From positions 1 through 43,469 of IMG/VR virus record IMGVR_UViG_3300043411_000968: DNA of 43,469 bases; one strand, given 5' to 3'. This stretch comes from a virus. The position numbers and the translations under genes were made by a program. The notes under the pieces were generated by a model. That model searched no databases and had not been told where the DNA came from. It saw only the letters and a list, made by a program, of their open reading frames with translations. This document shows positions 9,776 through 18,129 of this stretch, piece after piece. Each line of letters begins with the position of its first letter. Positions within the stretch are counted from its first letter, which is position 1.

Positions 9776-10065
9776 CCGTTAGAAGATACTCCAGAACTCC
9801 TATTATCAATGGCAACATGTATGGTAGTTGTTACATTGTTTCTGCTCTTAGAACAGCTATAAAAAACAACCAGATAAATTTTGAAACAATTATTCTACAA
9901 CAAAGAGAGAGACTTGATACTTTGTCAGCACAGATTTATGGTGATGGTAAATTGTGGTGGGTTTTAGCTGCTGGTTCTGATATTGGATTTGGTTTACAAG
10001 TACCTGCTGGAACTATAATCAGAGTACCAAACATAGAACAAGTTTCAAACTTGGCAGGAGAATAA
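9772..10065 (+). CDS. LysM-like tail/baseplate protein
   Basis: This 97-residue protein ends with a pattern typical of LysM-like phage tail proteins (tail protein X or T4 gp53-like). ERLDTLSAQIYGDGKLWWVL at about residues 46-65 is followed by LQVPAGTIIRVP. These modules bind peptidoglycan or act as small baseplate connectors. Translation is probably coupled to the preceding gene, because the ATG overlaps its TGA. The role as a baseplate part is inferred from neighbours: two very large structural proteins flank it. Confidence 0.7.
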   Translation: MTVRRYSRTPIINGNMYGSCYIVSALRTAIKNNQINFETIILQQRERLDTLSAQIYGDGKLWWVLAAGSDIGFGLQVPAGTIIRVPNIEQVSNLAGE

Positions 10066-10070
10066 CAAAC

Positions 10071-13067
10071 GTGTCAAGGGATTTTAACATTAGTTTAGAC
10101 AGAATTCTTGTTGCTAGTGCGGTTGACAAACTATCTCCTTGGTTTGGCTTACATACTAGTTCTGAGATAGCAGAAACTCTGGCCCTAAGAACCATTCAAG
10201 GTTTTTCTAACTCAGTTCCAGACAGAGGGAACAGACCTCCTCCACAACTAACAGAACTAGTAAATTTAGTAACAAACACACAAGATGGAGCTCTAACAAC
10301 TAAAGATTTAATAACAAAACTATCAGAACTGTTTAGAACTATCCCTAATGTTGCCACAACAGTTATTGGAAGAGATACCACTGCAAATTATTCAGAGAGA
10401 ATACGGAGATTTTGTAAGTTGTTTTACGAAACAACTAGTTCTGGAGAAGATCTACCATTTATTTCCCCAACTATTAATCAGATGTTAGGGCGTAGCAATC
10501 AAGGATCTATCAACGCTAACCCTAACAGTCCTAGTAAGATTAATCCAGGTTTATCAGTGATGTTTATTAACACTCATCAAATAGGACCTGCTGTTAAAAA
10601 CACAAACTTACTAACAGTATTTTTTAATGGGATATCCCCTGTTGAGTTTTCAAGGGCAGTTCCTTTTATCAAAACAGAGTTCATGTTTGGGAGAGAACCT
10701 ACTGATGTTAATAATAACCTACAAACTTTGAGTCTGTTAAAGTTTTTAGAAGGAGCAGTTAACGTAGGAACAACAGGTACAGCAAAACTACTAACAGATT
10801 TGAACACCATACCAGGAACCATAGAAGGTGGAAGATCAACAAACTCAGGAATTCTTTCAACGGCTGGAATGGAATTATTTTGTTCTCCGCAAACACTTGT
10901 TAATCCTTTAAGTTCACAGAGTTCTGCAACAAGAACTGTTCCTGTGATAGACACCTTCAGACCTTTTCTAACGTTCAAAGCACTTTCTGTTGACGTTGCT
11001 CCTTCTCTTGGTTTAATGTCTTATAAAACAGCTAAAATGGAGTTTGTTCTGCATGACAGATCAAGAATGCATGAGATAGCTGATTTTATAAAACCTGATT
11101 TATATGGAACAACAGAGATATTACTTGAATATGGTTGGAGTCATCCTGATAAAACTCTTGTTAACCCTTATGGAGTTTTGATCAACGGGCTCAGGGTTAA
11201 AGAAAAATATGGGATTAGAAATGTAAATTTTAATTTTGATGGGGCTGGACAGGTAAATGTTACTCTTGAATTGTTTATGAAAGGAAGTAATGATTTTTAT
11301 ACTCAAACAATATCGCAGTATGAAAATGGCACTGAGAACATCATCAGAACAATTGAAAGATTAACAAATATAGTAACTTCACTTGAAAGAAGAGGAGTTG
11401 TAGGAAATGCTAGAAACTCTGGTTCTGAAAACAGAACCAGAGAAATTAGAGGAGTTCAGTTGTTAGAAACAGCAAGTGATTGGCAGTCAAGACTAAGACT
11501 ATCCTCTGACATGGTAAACAACCTGAGAGATCTTGAAACAAGTCTTAGTAGACACGCTTCAAATGAGAACATAACTAGATTAAGAGACAGTTTAAGACAA
11601 CTGTATCAAACAAGAACTAGTCAGACAGCACCAGATAACAATGGAGGTAGTTTGGCACAACTAACAACCACTACTCAAAGAAGTATTGAATCAAGATTTA
11701 GTTTATTGTCTAACACTCCTGATTTATTCATTGCTGGAAATATTATACCAGAAAACATAACAAGAGAAGCAAGAAATCTTGGCAGACCTGTTTATGAGGG
11801 TGGAGGAACGGGAACAAGACCTGTTCTTAGAGAAGCAACAATAAACAATACCTATGGAAACAACGTGATAAGTCTAGCAAAACTCATGTTGGTTTTTGTT
11901 GGGGAACCTCTTGCCAATACACACAAATATGATGATGTACAGTTTGTTTATTACCCATTCAATCAGTATGCTGGATTTGCCAATACCATCAATATAGGAC
12001 AATTTCCAGTTGATGTAAGATATTTTATTCAACAGTATACTCGTTATAGAACTGAGAACCTTTCAAGAGCAGCAAATATGTCTCTGAAAGAATTTGTTGA
12101 GTTTGTTGCCAATGTTTTGATTGATGATCCAGGTGCAACTATTTACGGAATTTCTGACTTATATCAAGAAGTTAGAAATAGACAAACTGGAGAAGTAACA
12201 GTAAGACCCAGAGGAAACTCAATTGAATATCAAACAAGACTTGAAAACAGAATGAGGGAAAGAACACCTGACGGAACTTTTAAAATGCCACAAGTAGACT
12301 TTTATGTTGAATGCCTTCCTAATAAACAAACTGGTGAAGGACAACCTCAACAAGTTAAATCTATTTTAAAAGTTCATATATTTGACAAACAAGCATCAAT
12401 GTATGAATCACAAGCAGCTATTCTTGCTTCAGCTAGAGAGAATGTTCTTACTTCAATAGGATCAATTCCAACCAATGTTTCTGATGGTGAACCGGAGATA
12501 AGACAATCAGTTTCAACAACTTCTAATACTATCATAAACATGGCAGTTAATGAAGGTTTAGTTGAAAGGATTAACTCTTCCTCAAACACAGAAGAAGCTC
12601 CACAGTACAGAATACTTGGAGGACCAAAAAAGATAAAAGAATTCTTGATGTCAACCATGCCATATATCATCTATGGTATTCAAGGTTCAACAATCAAAGG
12701 TGGAGCAAACTTAGCTTCACAACAAGATCCAGCTTTGTCTACAGTAAACATGTTGAGAAGTTTCAGAGCAGGGCCTTTGCAAGCTAACGGGGAACAACCA
12801 GGAGGATTGCCTCTTAGTATTATTCCATGTGAGCTATCTCTTCAAGCTCATGGTTGTCCTCTCCTTGATTTTGCTCAACAGTTCTTTGTTGATTTTCAAA
12901 CTGGTACCTCTGCTGATAACATCTATGGAGTAACAGGTCTTTCACATAAAATCAGTCAAGGAGTTTTTGAAACAGAAATCAAGTTTACTCCTTTTGATGC
13001 TTATGGAAAATATTCTTCCATGATTCAAAAAATCAACCAAGCAGCTACACGTATGGATCAAAGGTGA
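10071..13067 (+). CDS. Large baseplate/hub-like structural protein
   Basis: This 998-residue protein follows the LysM-like gene by five bases. Start is GTG, with AGGAG exactly 10 nt upstream. A central segment (about residues 300-420) has alternating strands and a Tyr/Trp motif, ILLEYGWSHPD, resembling phage hub or baseplate proteins that present ring beta domains. Residues around 430-560 are helical and Arg/Ser/Thr-rich. The C-terminal 250 residues again look beta-rich and end with a DNA-circularisation or hub-like fold by eye only. It completes the structural block. Family assignment is uncertain, but a virion role is well supported by position and size. Confidence 0.65.
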   Translation: MSRDFNISLDRILVASAVDKLSPWFGLHTSSEIAETLALRTIQGFSNSVPDRGNRPPPQLTELVNLVTNTQDGALTTKDLITKLSELFRTIPNVATTVIGRDTTANYSERIRRFCKLFYETTSSGEDLPFISPTINQMLGRSNQGSINANPNSPSKINPGLSVMFINTHQIGPAVKNTNLLTVFFNGISPVEFSRAVPFIKTEFMFGREPTDVNNNLQTLSLLKFLEGAVNVGTTGTAKLLTDLNTIPGTIEGGRSTNSGILSTAGMELFCSPQTLVNPLSSQSSATRTVPVIDTFRPFLTFKALSVDVAPSLGLMSYKTAKMEFVLHDRSRMHEIADFIKPDLYGTTEILLEYGWSHPDKTLVNPYGVLINGLRVKEKYGIRNVNFNFDGAGQVNVTLELFMKGSNDFYTQTISQYENGTENIIRTIERLTNIVTSLERRGVVGNARNSGSENRTREIRGVQLLETASDWQSRLRLSSDMVNNLRDLETSLSRHASNENITRLRDSLRQLYQTRTSQTAPDNNGGSLAQLTTTTQRSIESRFSLLSNTPDLFIAGNIIPENITREARNLGRPVYEGGGTGTRPVLREATINNTYGNNVISLAKLMLVFVGEPLANTHKYDDVQFVYYPFNQYAGFANTINIGQFPVDVRYFIQQYTRYRTENLSRAANMSLKEFVEFVANVLIDDPGATIYGISDLYQEVRNRQTGEVTVRPRGNSIEYQTRLENRMRERTPDGTFKMPQVDFYVECLPNKQTGEGQPQQVKSILKVHIFDKQASMYESQAAILASARENVLTSIGSIPTNVSDGEPEIRQSVSTTSNTIINMAVNEGLVERINSSSNTEEAPQYRILGGPKKIKEFLMSTMPYIIYGIQGSTIKGGANLASQQDPALSTVNMLRSFRAGPLQANGEQPGGLPLSIIPCELSLQAHGCPLLDFAQQFFVDFQTGTSADNIYGVTGLSHKISQGVFETEIKFTPFDAYGKYSSMIQKINQAATRMDQR

Positions 13068-13092
13068 TTACATCATATCCTTCAATCATTCA

Positions 13093-13098
13093 TAGTAT
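13093..13098 (+). promoter_or_regulatory. -10-like TAGTAT before polymerase-like gene
   Basis: TAGTAT ends 6 nt before the ATG at 13105, the same hexamer and spacing as before the dUTPase gene. ATTACA at 13067-13072 could be a -35 box, but the 20-nt spacer is long. It marks the switch from the structural block to the replication block. Confidence 0.4.
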
Positions 13099-13104
13099 TT
13101 GAGT

Positions 13105-14229
13105 ATGAAGTTTTTTCTTGGTTCAACTATAACAGGTTCACAAAATAGTTTTTATGACTGGATAAATCAAAAGTTTGTAACTGTTATTAGTGAAACAGAT
13201 ATAATTTTAGAATTTAAAGACCTTGTAGCCCTCTCGGAATTATTATCTGACCAAGACATGTTAAACATATTTCCTGGCAAGGAATACACCTCTGTGTTTG
13301 AAGAACAACTAGGTATAAAAAATACTAACAAAGATAAAATACCTTGGGGCAGTTGTTTGTCTTCAAAAATATTCCATAAAAGACTTAATCAACTTGGGAA
13401 CTATCTTATAAACCATGAACAAGATTTAAGATATTATTTTGGATATTATCAACAATCAAACAGTTGTTTGACAGATTTAGTTTCTCTAAACAACCCTCAG
13501 TTTATATTAAACCATCCAACAGCTACTAGTTTTTATCCTGATGCTTCTGGTGATCTTGATATACCCGTTTATAACAGAACTACTAGCATAACAGGAAGAC
13601 TAAAAATAGTATCTGGACCTGAAATATTATCTCTTGAAAAAACACTAAGACTTGACTTGTTAAAAAACAGATGTTTTGAACTGGATTTTAATGCTATAGA
13701 ACCAAGACTGTTATATGTTTTAGCTACTGGAAAACCTGTTAGTAGTTCTGATGATTTTTATATGATTGTGAAACGTGATTTAAAATTAAACAATCTAACA
13801 AGAGATCAGGTAAAGCATTTAGTTCTTTGCAGCTTATATGGAAGTGATACCGAACAAGATAACATCCTTGAATATTTTAACATAGAAGAATTTAGAGAGA
13901 AACTGATAGATGAAAGAACCAAGCAACAAGATGGATCTATTACTAACTGGTTTGGTAGGAGAATTAAACCACCTGTTAAAAACTCAAACATTATCAACTA
14001 CTATGTTCAATCAACTGCTATTGATTTTGTACTTCTGTGTTTTTCATGGCTGATAAAGAACCATCAAGAAACAATAAAACCAGTGTTTGTTCTAACAGAT
14101 GCTCTCTATGGATTAAACAATCCTAATCATCTTCCAGATATTGCTATATTAAACAAAACCATTAAACAGTTAACAAACTCCATGTTTCCGGGGTCTGAGT
14201 TTCCAGTAAAACTATCCTGTTTAAACTGA
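13105..14229 (+). CDS. Compact family A DNA polymerase-like protein
   Basis: The 374-residue protein has family A polymerase landmarks in order. TGRL lies near residues 163-166 (Pol I TGRLSS). Motif A is ELDFNAIEPR with D195. Motif B fits R-x3-K-x7-Y-G with R233, K237, Y245 and G246. Q302 lies in a QSTAID segment (Pol I QGTAAD). Motif C is reduced to T-D-A with D332, where Pol I has HDE. Both catalytic aspartates remain. The residue matching E. coli Phe762 is L241. No 3'-5' exonuclease domain is visible, and the whole protein is shorter than a Klenow fragment. It could be a working small polymerase or a derived paralogue. The ATG at 13105 is preferred over an upstream TTG because a TAGTAT hexamer lies 6 nt before it. 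Confidence 0.75.
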   Translation: MKFFLGSTITGSQNSFYDWINQKFVTVISETDIILEFKDLVALSELLSDQDMLNIFPGKEYTSVFEEQLGIKNTNKDKIPWGSCLSSKIFHKRLNQLGNYLINHEQDLRYYFGYYQQSNSCLTDLVSLNNPQFILNHPTATSFYPDASGDLDIPVYNRTTSITGRLKIVSGPEILSLEKTLRLDLLKNRCFELDFNAIEPRLLYVLATGKPVSSSDDFYMIVKRDLKLNNLTRDQVKHLVLCSLYGSDTEQDNILEYFNIEEFREKLIDERTKQQDGSITNWFGRRIKPPVKNSNIINYYVQSTAIDFVLLCFSWLIKNHQETIKPVFVLTDALYGLNNPNHLPDIAILNKTIKQLTNSMFPGSEFPVKLSCLN

Positions 14230-14247
14230 TATTCTTTCTGTTATACT
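14220..14247 (+). promoter_or_regulatory. Promoter-like site abutting the HD-like gene
   Basis: TTTAAA at 14220-14225 and TATACT at 14242-14247 are separated by 16 nt. The ATG at 14255 begins 7 nt after the -10-like hexamer, so transcription would start at or next to the start codon. The site overlaps the end of the polymerase-like gene. Confidence 0.5.
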
Positions 14248-14254
14248 GGTTTGT

Positions 14255-14914
14255 ATGAGTCAATCTACCATTACCAAACAAGAACTAGAAATTATAGGTA
14301 AAAACTGGGAGTTCTTTAAAAAACTAGCAGGTAAAATTACCAGAGATAGTTCTAATATTACAGCTTTTTTAGAGTTTCTTGAAGAAGATAAAACATTCTT
14401 AACTTCTCCTGCATCAACCAGACATGAATATACCGGATGCTATCATGGAGGTTTATTGGAATTATCTCTAAAAACTATAGAAAAAATAATTCTGCTAAAA
14501 AAACATGTTTATGATAAAAAGAACATATCAAATGATAGTTTGTTGTTAGTTGGATTGTTTGGCAACATTGGTAAGATAGGATTAAATCTTCCAAAGAAAA
14601 CAGAAACAAAAACAGAAGAATACTATCTGCCACAAACAAGTAAATGGCATAGAGAACAAGGACAACTCTATACCATCAATCCCGTTCTATCACACTGGAA
14701 TGTTGGACAGTTAAGTTTATTTAATCTTTCTAATCATGGAATCTCACTAACAGATGAAGAATGGTTTACAATCAATGCTTTACACTCCTATAAAGAAGAA
14801 GCCGTAACCACTTTTCTGAAAGAATCACAACCAGAACTCTTGTTAATTTCCAAACAAGGAACCGAGTTAGCTGCTTTAGAACTCAAAAATAAACTCTCAA
14901 CAACCTCAGTTTAG
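14255..14914 (+). CDS. HD-domain-like protein with degenerate HD motif
   Basis: This 219-residue protein matches a common phage HD-superfamily layout: a PAST-R-H start near residue 55, CYHGGLLELSL, then SKWHREQGQLY and SLTDEEWFTINALHS. Catalytic positions are altered. The usual GGLL-x-HS histidine is Leu, and the signature HD before GK reads FGNIGKIG, so His-Asp is replaced by Gly-Asn. Metal-dependent phosphohydrolase activity is therefore unlikely. A binding or structural role is inferred. It sits between the polymerase-like gene and SSB, with its own promoter-like site. Confidence 0.6.
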   Translation: MSQSTITKQELEIIGKNWEFFKKLAGKITRDSSNITAFLEFLEEDKTFLTSPASTRHEYTGCYHGGLLELSLKTIEKIILLKKHVYDKKNISNDSLLLVGLFGNIGKIGLNLPKKTETKTEEYYLPQTSKWHREQGQLYTINPVLSHWNVGQLSLFNLSNHGISLTDEEWFTINALHSYKEEAVTTFLKESQPELLLISKQGTELAALELKNKLSTTSV

Positions 14915-14938
14915 TAGATACAAAACGTCACTGACAAG

Positions 14939-14944
14939 TATACT
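14939..14944 (+). promoter_or_regulatory. -10-like TATACT for SSB transcript
   Basis: TATACT with a transcription start expected about 7 nt downstream (about 14951) would place the mRNA 5' end at the base of the leader hairpin starting at 14952. The -35 match is weak (GATACA at 14917-14922, 16-nt spacer). Unlike most other sites in the window, this one would give a leader of about 65 nt. Confidence 0.4.
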
Positions 14945-14951
14945 TATATGG

Positions 14952-14996
14952 TAAGAGCCCATCCAAGTGTAATTTTACACCAACTAATTGCTCTTA
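14952..14996 (+). promoter_or_regulatory. Structured 5' leader of the SSB gene
   Basis: TAAGAGC at 14952-14958 pairs perfectly with GCTCTTA at 14990-14996. Inside this closing stem, GTGTAA at 14967-14972 pairs with TTACAC at 14975-14980. The purine-rich AAAAGGA directly follows the outer stem, and the SSB ATG is at 15018. In T4, gp32 represses its own mRNA through a structured leader, so a similar autogenous control is a reasonable inference. Confidence 0.5.
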
Positions 14997-15017
14997 AAAG
15001 GAATAAACAGAAATAAA

Positions 15018-15851
15018 ATGTCATCATATCTAGACGCAATCAAAAACAAAATAGAAGAACAACAAGCAAAAGCAAACAAAAAAGCATCAGCATCAGGGGA
15101 TAAAAAACAAGGACCATCCTACTTTAAACCAGAAGTAGGAAAACAAGAGATCAGACTTCTTCCTTATAAAAATCCTGATACTGGAGAACCTTTCTTTGTA
15201 GTTTACTACTACGAGTTTCTTTCATCAAAGGGAGAGAGGAGAGTAATTGCTCCTTCAACATTTGGTCTAAGAGATTTGGTTAAAGAAAGATTTGAAAAAG
15301 AAAGAAAGAACAACTGGGATTTAGCTAAGAAACTTAAAGCTAAAGAAAGAGTTTATGGTTTGGTTCTTTCAAGAAAAGAAGAAGATAAAGGAGCACAGCT
15401 TTGGGAGTTTGCTCCTGAACTAAGAGAGAAGTTTTATTCTGAGTTGATGTACGAAGACAACGCTGAAAAAGAAGTGTTTAGTACAACAAACGGAAATGAC
15501 TGGACACTTGAAGTTAAGATCAAAATGAAAGATGGAAAACCTGATACATTCAATGGTTATCCAAAGAAAGATCTCAACCCAAAACTAAGAAGCAAAGCCA
15601 CTAAACTTCTACAAGATCTTGACAAAGCTAACGAGATGGTTGAAAACTTGTTAGTCCTACATGATTTCTTTAAAGCTCAACTACTAGACGATGAAGAACT
15701 AGAAGAAAAACTAAACGCATTCATTGATGCACACAACAGTGGTTCAACAACCTCAGAATCATCTTCATCCACCTCTGATTCTACTAAAGACAGTGACAAG
15801 GATGAAAAAGCATCCAAAGCTGTTGATGACTTGTTCAAAGGTCTGAAATAA
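15018..15851 (+). CDS. Single-stranded DNA-binding protein, gp32-like
   Basis: This 277-residue protein has a basic N-terminal helix (about residues 1-30) and a YFKPEVGKQEIRLLPY-type start of the OB-fold core. A Lys/Tyr/Trp-rich core follows, then a Ser/Thr/Asp/Glu-rich acidic tail ending DDLFKGLK. That tail is typical of gp32-type SSBs and recruits replication and recombination partners. The zinc-binding cysteines of T4 gp32 are absent, as in many marine T4-like relatives. The ATG at 15018 is chosen over a TTG at 14988 because the basic arm starts there. It lies between the polymerase/HD genes and UvsX, and is followed by an intrinsic terminator. Confidence 0.78.
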   Translation: MSSYLDAIKNKIEEQQAKANKKASASGDKKQGPSYFKPEVGKQEIRLLPYKNPDTGEPFFVVYYYEFLSSKGERRVIAPSTFGLRDLVKERFEKERKNNWDLAKKLKAKERVYGLVLSRKEEDKGAQLWEFAPELREKFYSELMYEDNAEKEVFSTTNGNDWTLEVKIKMKDGKPDTFNGYPKKDLNPKLRSKATKLLQDLDKANEMVENLLVLHDFFKAQLLDDEELEEKLNAFIDAHNSGSTTSESSSSTSDSTKDSDKDEKASKAVDDLFKGLK

Positions 15852-15880
15852 TACCAACAAAAGAATAAAAGGAAGGAATG

Positions 15881-15906
15881 AAAGGCGTTAGTTTATAACG
15901 CCTTTT
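15881..15906 (+). terminator. Intrinsic terminator after SSB gene
   Basis: A perfect 10-bp stem, AAAGGCGTTA at 15881-15890 and TAACGCCTTT at 15896-15905, has a 5-nt GTTTA loop and runs into TTTTG. It lies 29 bp after the SSB stop. It is the only convincing intrinsic terminator I see in the window, and it should separate the SSB transcript from the UvsX unit. Confidence 0.85.
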
Positions 15907-15916
15907 GTGCATAGTA

Positions 15917-16327
15917 ATGACTAAAAAAAGAAAAGTAACAAATAATAAAAGTTGGGTGGTTTCAAAGCTAGAAGGAAAAGAAAATGCGTTTCTTTACTCC
16001 TCATGTTTTCTAGGTTTTGATGCTGGGGAAACTGTTAAAGTTGATAGCGGTCATACGTTTGAAGCTGAGTTAAAAGTATCTGAGATGCTGTTATATCAAG
16101 AAACAGAAGAAGAATGTGACAAACCTGTTCCACTAGGAGAAAAGAAACTTCTATTAACAGACAGCCAAGGGAATGAACATCATGTGTTCTTAACTGACAT
16201 TCCAGAGTTTTTAACAGCAGTTCCAGAAATAAAACATGGAGTTGTTAGAGGTACTTGGGGATTCAAGTATGATCCAAAGAATGAAACATATGGACTAAGA
16301 TATGTTGGAAAGATGAAAGGTGATTGA
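15917..16327 (+). CDS. Unknown protein upstream of UvsX
   Basis: This 136-residue protein with a basic N-terminus and a likely beta-rich body is not assigned to a family. The ATG at 15917 is preferred over a TTG that lies in the terminator stem. The stop at 16325-16327 lies just before the UvsX ATG, and the UvsX ribosome-binding site is inside its last codons, so the two are likely translated together. Between SSB and UvsX, a replication or recombination accessory role is plausible but unproven. Confidence 0.6.
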   Translation: MTKKRKVTNNKSWVVSKLEGKENAFLYSSCFLGFDAGETVKVDSGHTFEAELKVSEMLLYQETEEECDKPVPLGEKKLLLTDSQGNEHHVFLTDIPEFLTAVPEIKHGVVRGTWGFKYDPKNETYGLRYVGKMKGD

Positions 16328-16329
16328 TT

Positions 16330-18126
16330 ATGGCAAGACCAAAGAAACAACTACAACCAACTCAAGAAGTAAACATTACATTAAAAAGTGATGGTATTTC
16401 TATGCCTTCAGATATGAAAGATTTTTCAAAAGACTTAATAAAAGATCTGAACAAAGAACTAGGTTCAGCAGTGATGTTTAATCTTGGTGATGGCAATGCT
16501 CCTACTGTTGTTCATAGGTGGGTAAGTACAGGTTCAAAACAACTGGACTATATCATAGGAAACATCCCAACAATCGGTGGTGGTTTACCAGAAGGAAGAA
16601 TCATTGAACTACAAGGTCCTACGGGGTGTCACGGAAAAGGTGACAAAGTTTTGATGTATGATGGTTCTGTAAAAAACATAGAAGATGTTCTGGTAGGAGA
16701 CAAATTAATTGGACCTGACTCTGAACCTAGAACTGTTCTCTCTTTACACAGAGGCAAAGATTCAATGTTTGAATACAAACCAACAAGATATGGAAAAACA
16801 TATCATGTAACTGGAAACCATACACTTGTTTTTAACAAAGGTGGAAAACAAATTCAAGAGATAGTAAATGAGTGGATAAAACATAGCAAAGGATATCAAG
16901 ATTCTTGCACTGTTGTTAAATCAAAAGAAATTACGTTTAATAACAACAAAAAAGAAAAAATTATTCCACCTTATATTCTTGGATTGTTATTAGGTGACGG
17001 TTATCTAAATGACCGAAGAATAGAACTAACAACCGCAGATCAAGAAATAGAACAAGAATATACAAGTTTTATTAATAGTCTTGGTTATAAGATTTCTGTT
17101 CATCCAAAAAAGGATAACAAAGCCAAAGGATTGTATCATATAACAGGTACAAAAAACAATCTTCCAATTAGTTCAACTAATCAAGATAAAGATGTTTTAA
17201 GATCAGAACTAACCAGATTAGGATTGTTGAACACTAAATCAGGGAACAAATTTATTCCTGTTGATTATAAAATTTCTTCTTCAAAAGATAGATTAGAACT
17301 TTTAGCAGGATTGATTGATACAGATGGTTATTCAACTAAAACAAACTATGAGTACACTAGCAAATCATTAACTCTAGTTGAAGATGTTTTATTTGTTCTT
17401 AGAAGCGTAGGATTACGTGCTTCTATTCCGTCAATAAAAATTATTAATGGTGAAAACTACTATAGAATAATAATAGGTGGAGATGAACTAGATCAAATTC
17501 CATGTAGACTTCCACGTAAACAAATTAAAGAACATAAAATTGATAAAAAATCAAACAGTTCTAGATTTAGTTTAAAACACATAGGTGATGGTGTGGATTA
17601 TTATGGAATTACGGTTGATAAAGATAATTTATATCTTGGTGAAGATTTTACTGTTATAAAAAACTGCGGTAAAAGCCATATTGCAGCATTAGCAGCAAAA
17701 AACTGTCAGTCAATGGGAGGTTTAGTTGTTTATGTTGACACAGAGAACGCTACTTCACCAGAAAACCTTGCAAGACTAGGAGTTGATGTAAAGAAAAACT
17801 TTGCTTTTGCTCAGTGTTCCTGTACAGAAGATGTATTCAAGATCATTGAATCAACTATCCTTAAAGCAAGACAAATAACCGCAGATATTCCTATCTTGGT
17901 TGTTTGGGATTCAGTAGCTAATACTTCACCAAAAGCAGAACTTGAAGGAGATTATGATCAAAACACTATTGGTCTTCAAGCTAGAGTTCTTGGTAAAGGT
18001 TTCAGAAAGATCACAAACCTGATAGGAAACCAACATGTTATTTTGCTTGCCCTGCAACAACAGCGCGAGAAAATCGGGTGTGTGAGTCCAGAAACAATAG
18101 TTGAATATCAACAAGGAGGTAACTAA
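16330..18126 (+). CDS. uvsX: UvsX/RecA-family recombinase, N-terminal precursor with one full intein and a 15-residue split-intein N-fragment
   Basis: UvsX forms filaments on ssDNA and drives strand exchange and recombination-dependent replication. Of the 598 residues, 1-99 and 446-583 are host protein (exteins). Residues 100-445 are an intein inserted within Walker A: GPTG is followed by the intein Cys, and CGKS resumes after it. Downstream the recombinase shows VVYVDTEN, ILVVWDS (Walker B) and ALQQQREKIG. After REKIG comes CVSPETIVEYQQGGN and a TAA stop. These 15 residues are the start of a second intein completed by the next gene. An in-frame SD, AAGGTGAT, precedes the ATG at 16330. After both splicing events UvsX would be about 420 residues, close to T4 UvsX (391). 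Confidence 0.9.
   Translation: MARPKKQLQPTQEVNITLKSDGISMPSDMKDFSKDLIKDLNKELGSAVMFNLGDGNAPTVVHRWVSTGSKQLDYIIGNIPTIGGGLPEGRIIELQGPTGCHGKGDKVLMYDGSVKNIEDVLVGDKLIGPDSEPRTVLSLHRGKDSMFEYKPTRYGKTYHVTGNHTLVFNKGGKQIQEIVNEWIKHSKGYQDSCTVVKSKEITFNNNKKEKIIPPYILGLLLGDGYLNDRRIELTTADQEIEQEYTSFINSLGYKISVHPKKDNKAKGLYHITGTKNNLPISSTNQDKDVLRSELTRLGLLNTKSGNKFIPVDYKISSSKDRLELLAGLIDTDGYSTKTNYEYTSKSLTLVEDVLFVLRSVGLRASIPSIKIINGENYYRIIIGGDELDQIPCRLPRKQIKEHKIDKKSNSSRFSLKHIGDGVDYYGITVDKDNLYLGEDFTVIKNCGKSHIAALAAKNCQSMGGLVVYVDTENATSPENLARLGVDVKKNFAFAQCSCTEDVFKIIESTILKARQITADIPILVVWDSVANTSPKAELEGDYDQNTIGLQARVLGKGFRKITNLIGNQHVILLALQQQREKIGCVSPETIVEYQQGGN
16627..17664 (+). mobile_element. Contiguous LAGLIDADG intein in UvsX Walker A
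   Basis: The intein covers residues 100-445 of the UvsX N-half (346 aa). It starts with Cys and ends KN followed by extein Cys. Block A is CHGKGDKVLMYDG, block B is YHVTGNHTLVF, and two DOD endonuclease motifs read ILGLLLGDGYL and LLAGLIDTDGY. The C-terminal block contains YYGITVDKDNLYL. Lys replaces the usual penultimate His, which is tolerated in some inteins. Insertion splits the ATP-binding loop, so the recombinase should be inactive until splicing. Confidence 0.93.
18079..18123 (+). other. Split-intein N-fragment in UvsX, 15 residues
   Basis: The segment CVSPETIVEYQQGGN begins exactly where REKIG should continue to TIYGDP in the recombinase. It carries the nucleophilic Cys and a block-A-like pattern and ends at a TAA. 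The rest of the intein is encoded from the ATG two codons later in the same frame. Known split inteins usually have far longer N-fragments, although ultrashort ones have been described. Confidence 0.85.
18114..18119 (+). promoter_or_regulatory. AGGAGG ribosome-binding site for UvsX C-half
   Basis: AGGAGG lies within the codons for the Gly-Gly of the 15-residue N-fragment and ends exactly 10 nt before the ATG at 18130. It is the strongest Shine-Dalgarno sequence in the replication region. It supports genuine reinitiation rather than a nonsense mutation or sequencing error. Confidence 0.8.
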
Positions 18127-18129
18127 ACT

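Noticed and set aside
18124-18126. The TAA in UvsX as a simple nonsense mutation or pseudogene
   Set aside because: The break lies exactly within an intein, an AGGAGG site and ATG follow at proper spacing, and both extein parts are well conserved, so a real split intein is more likely.
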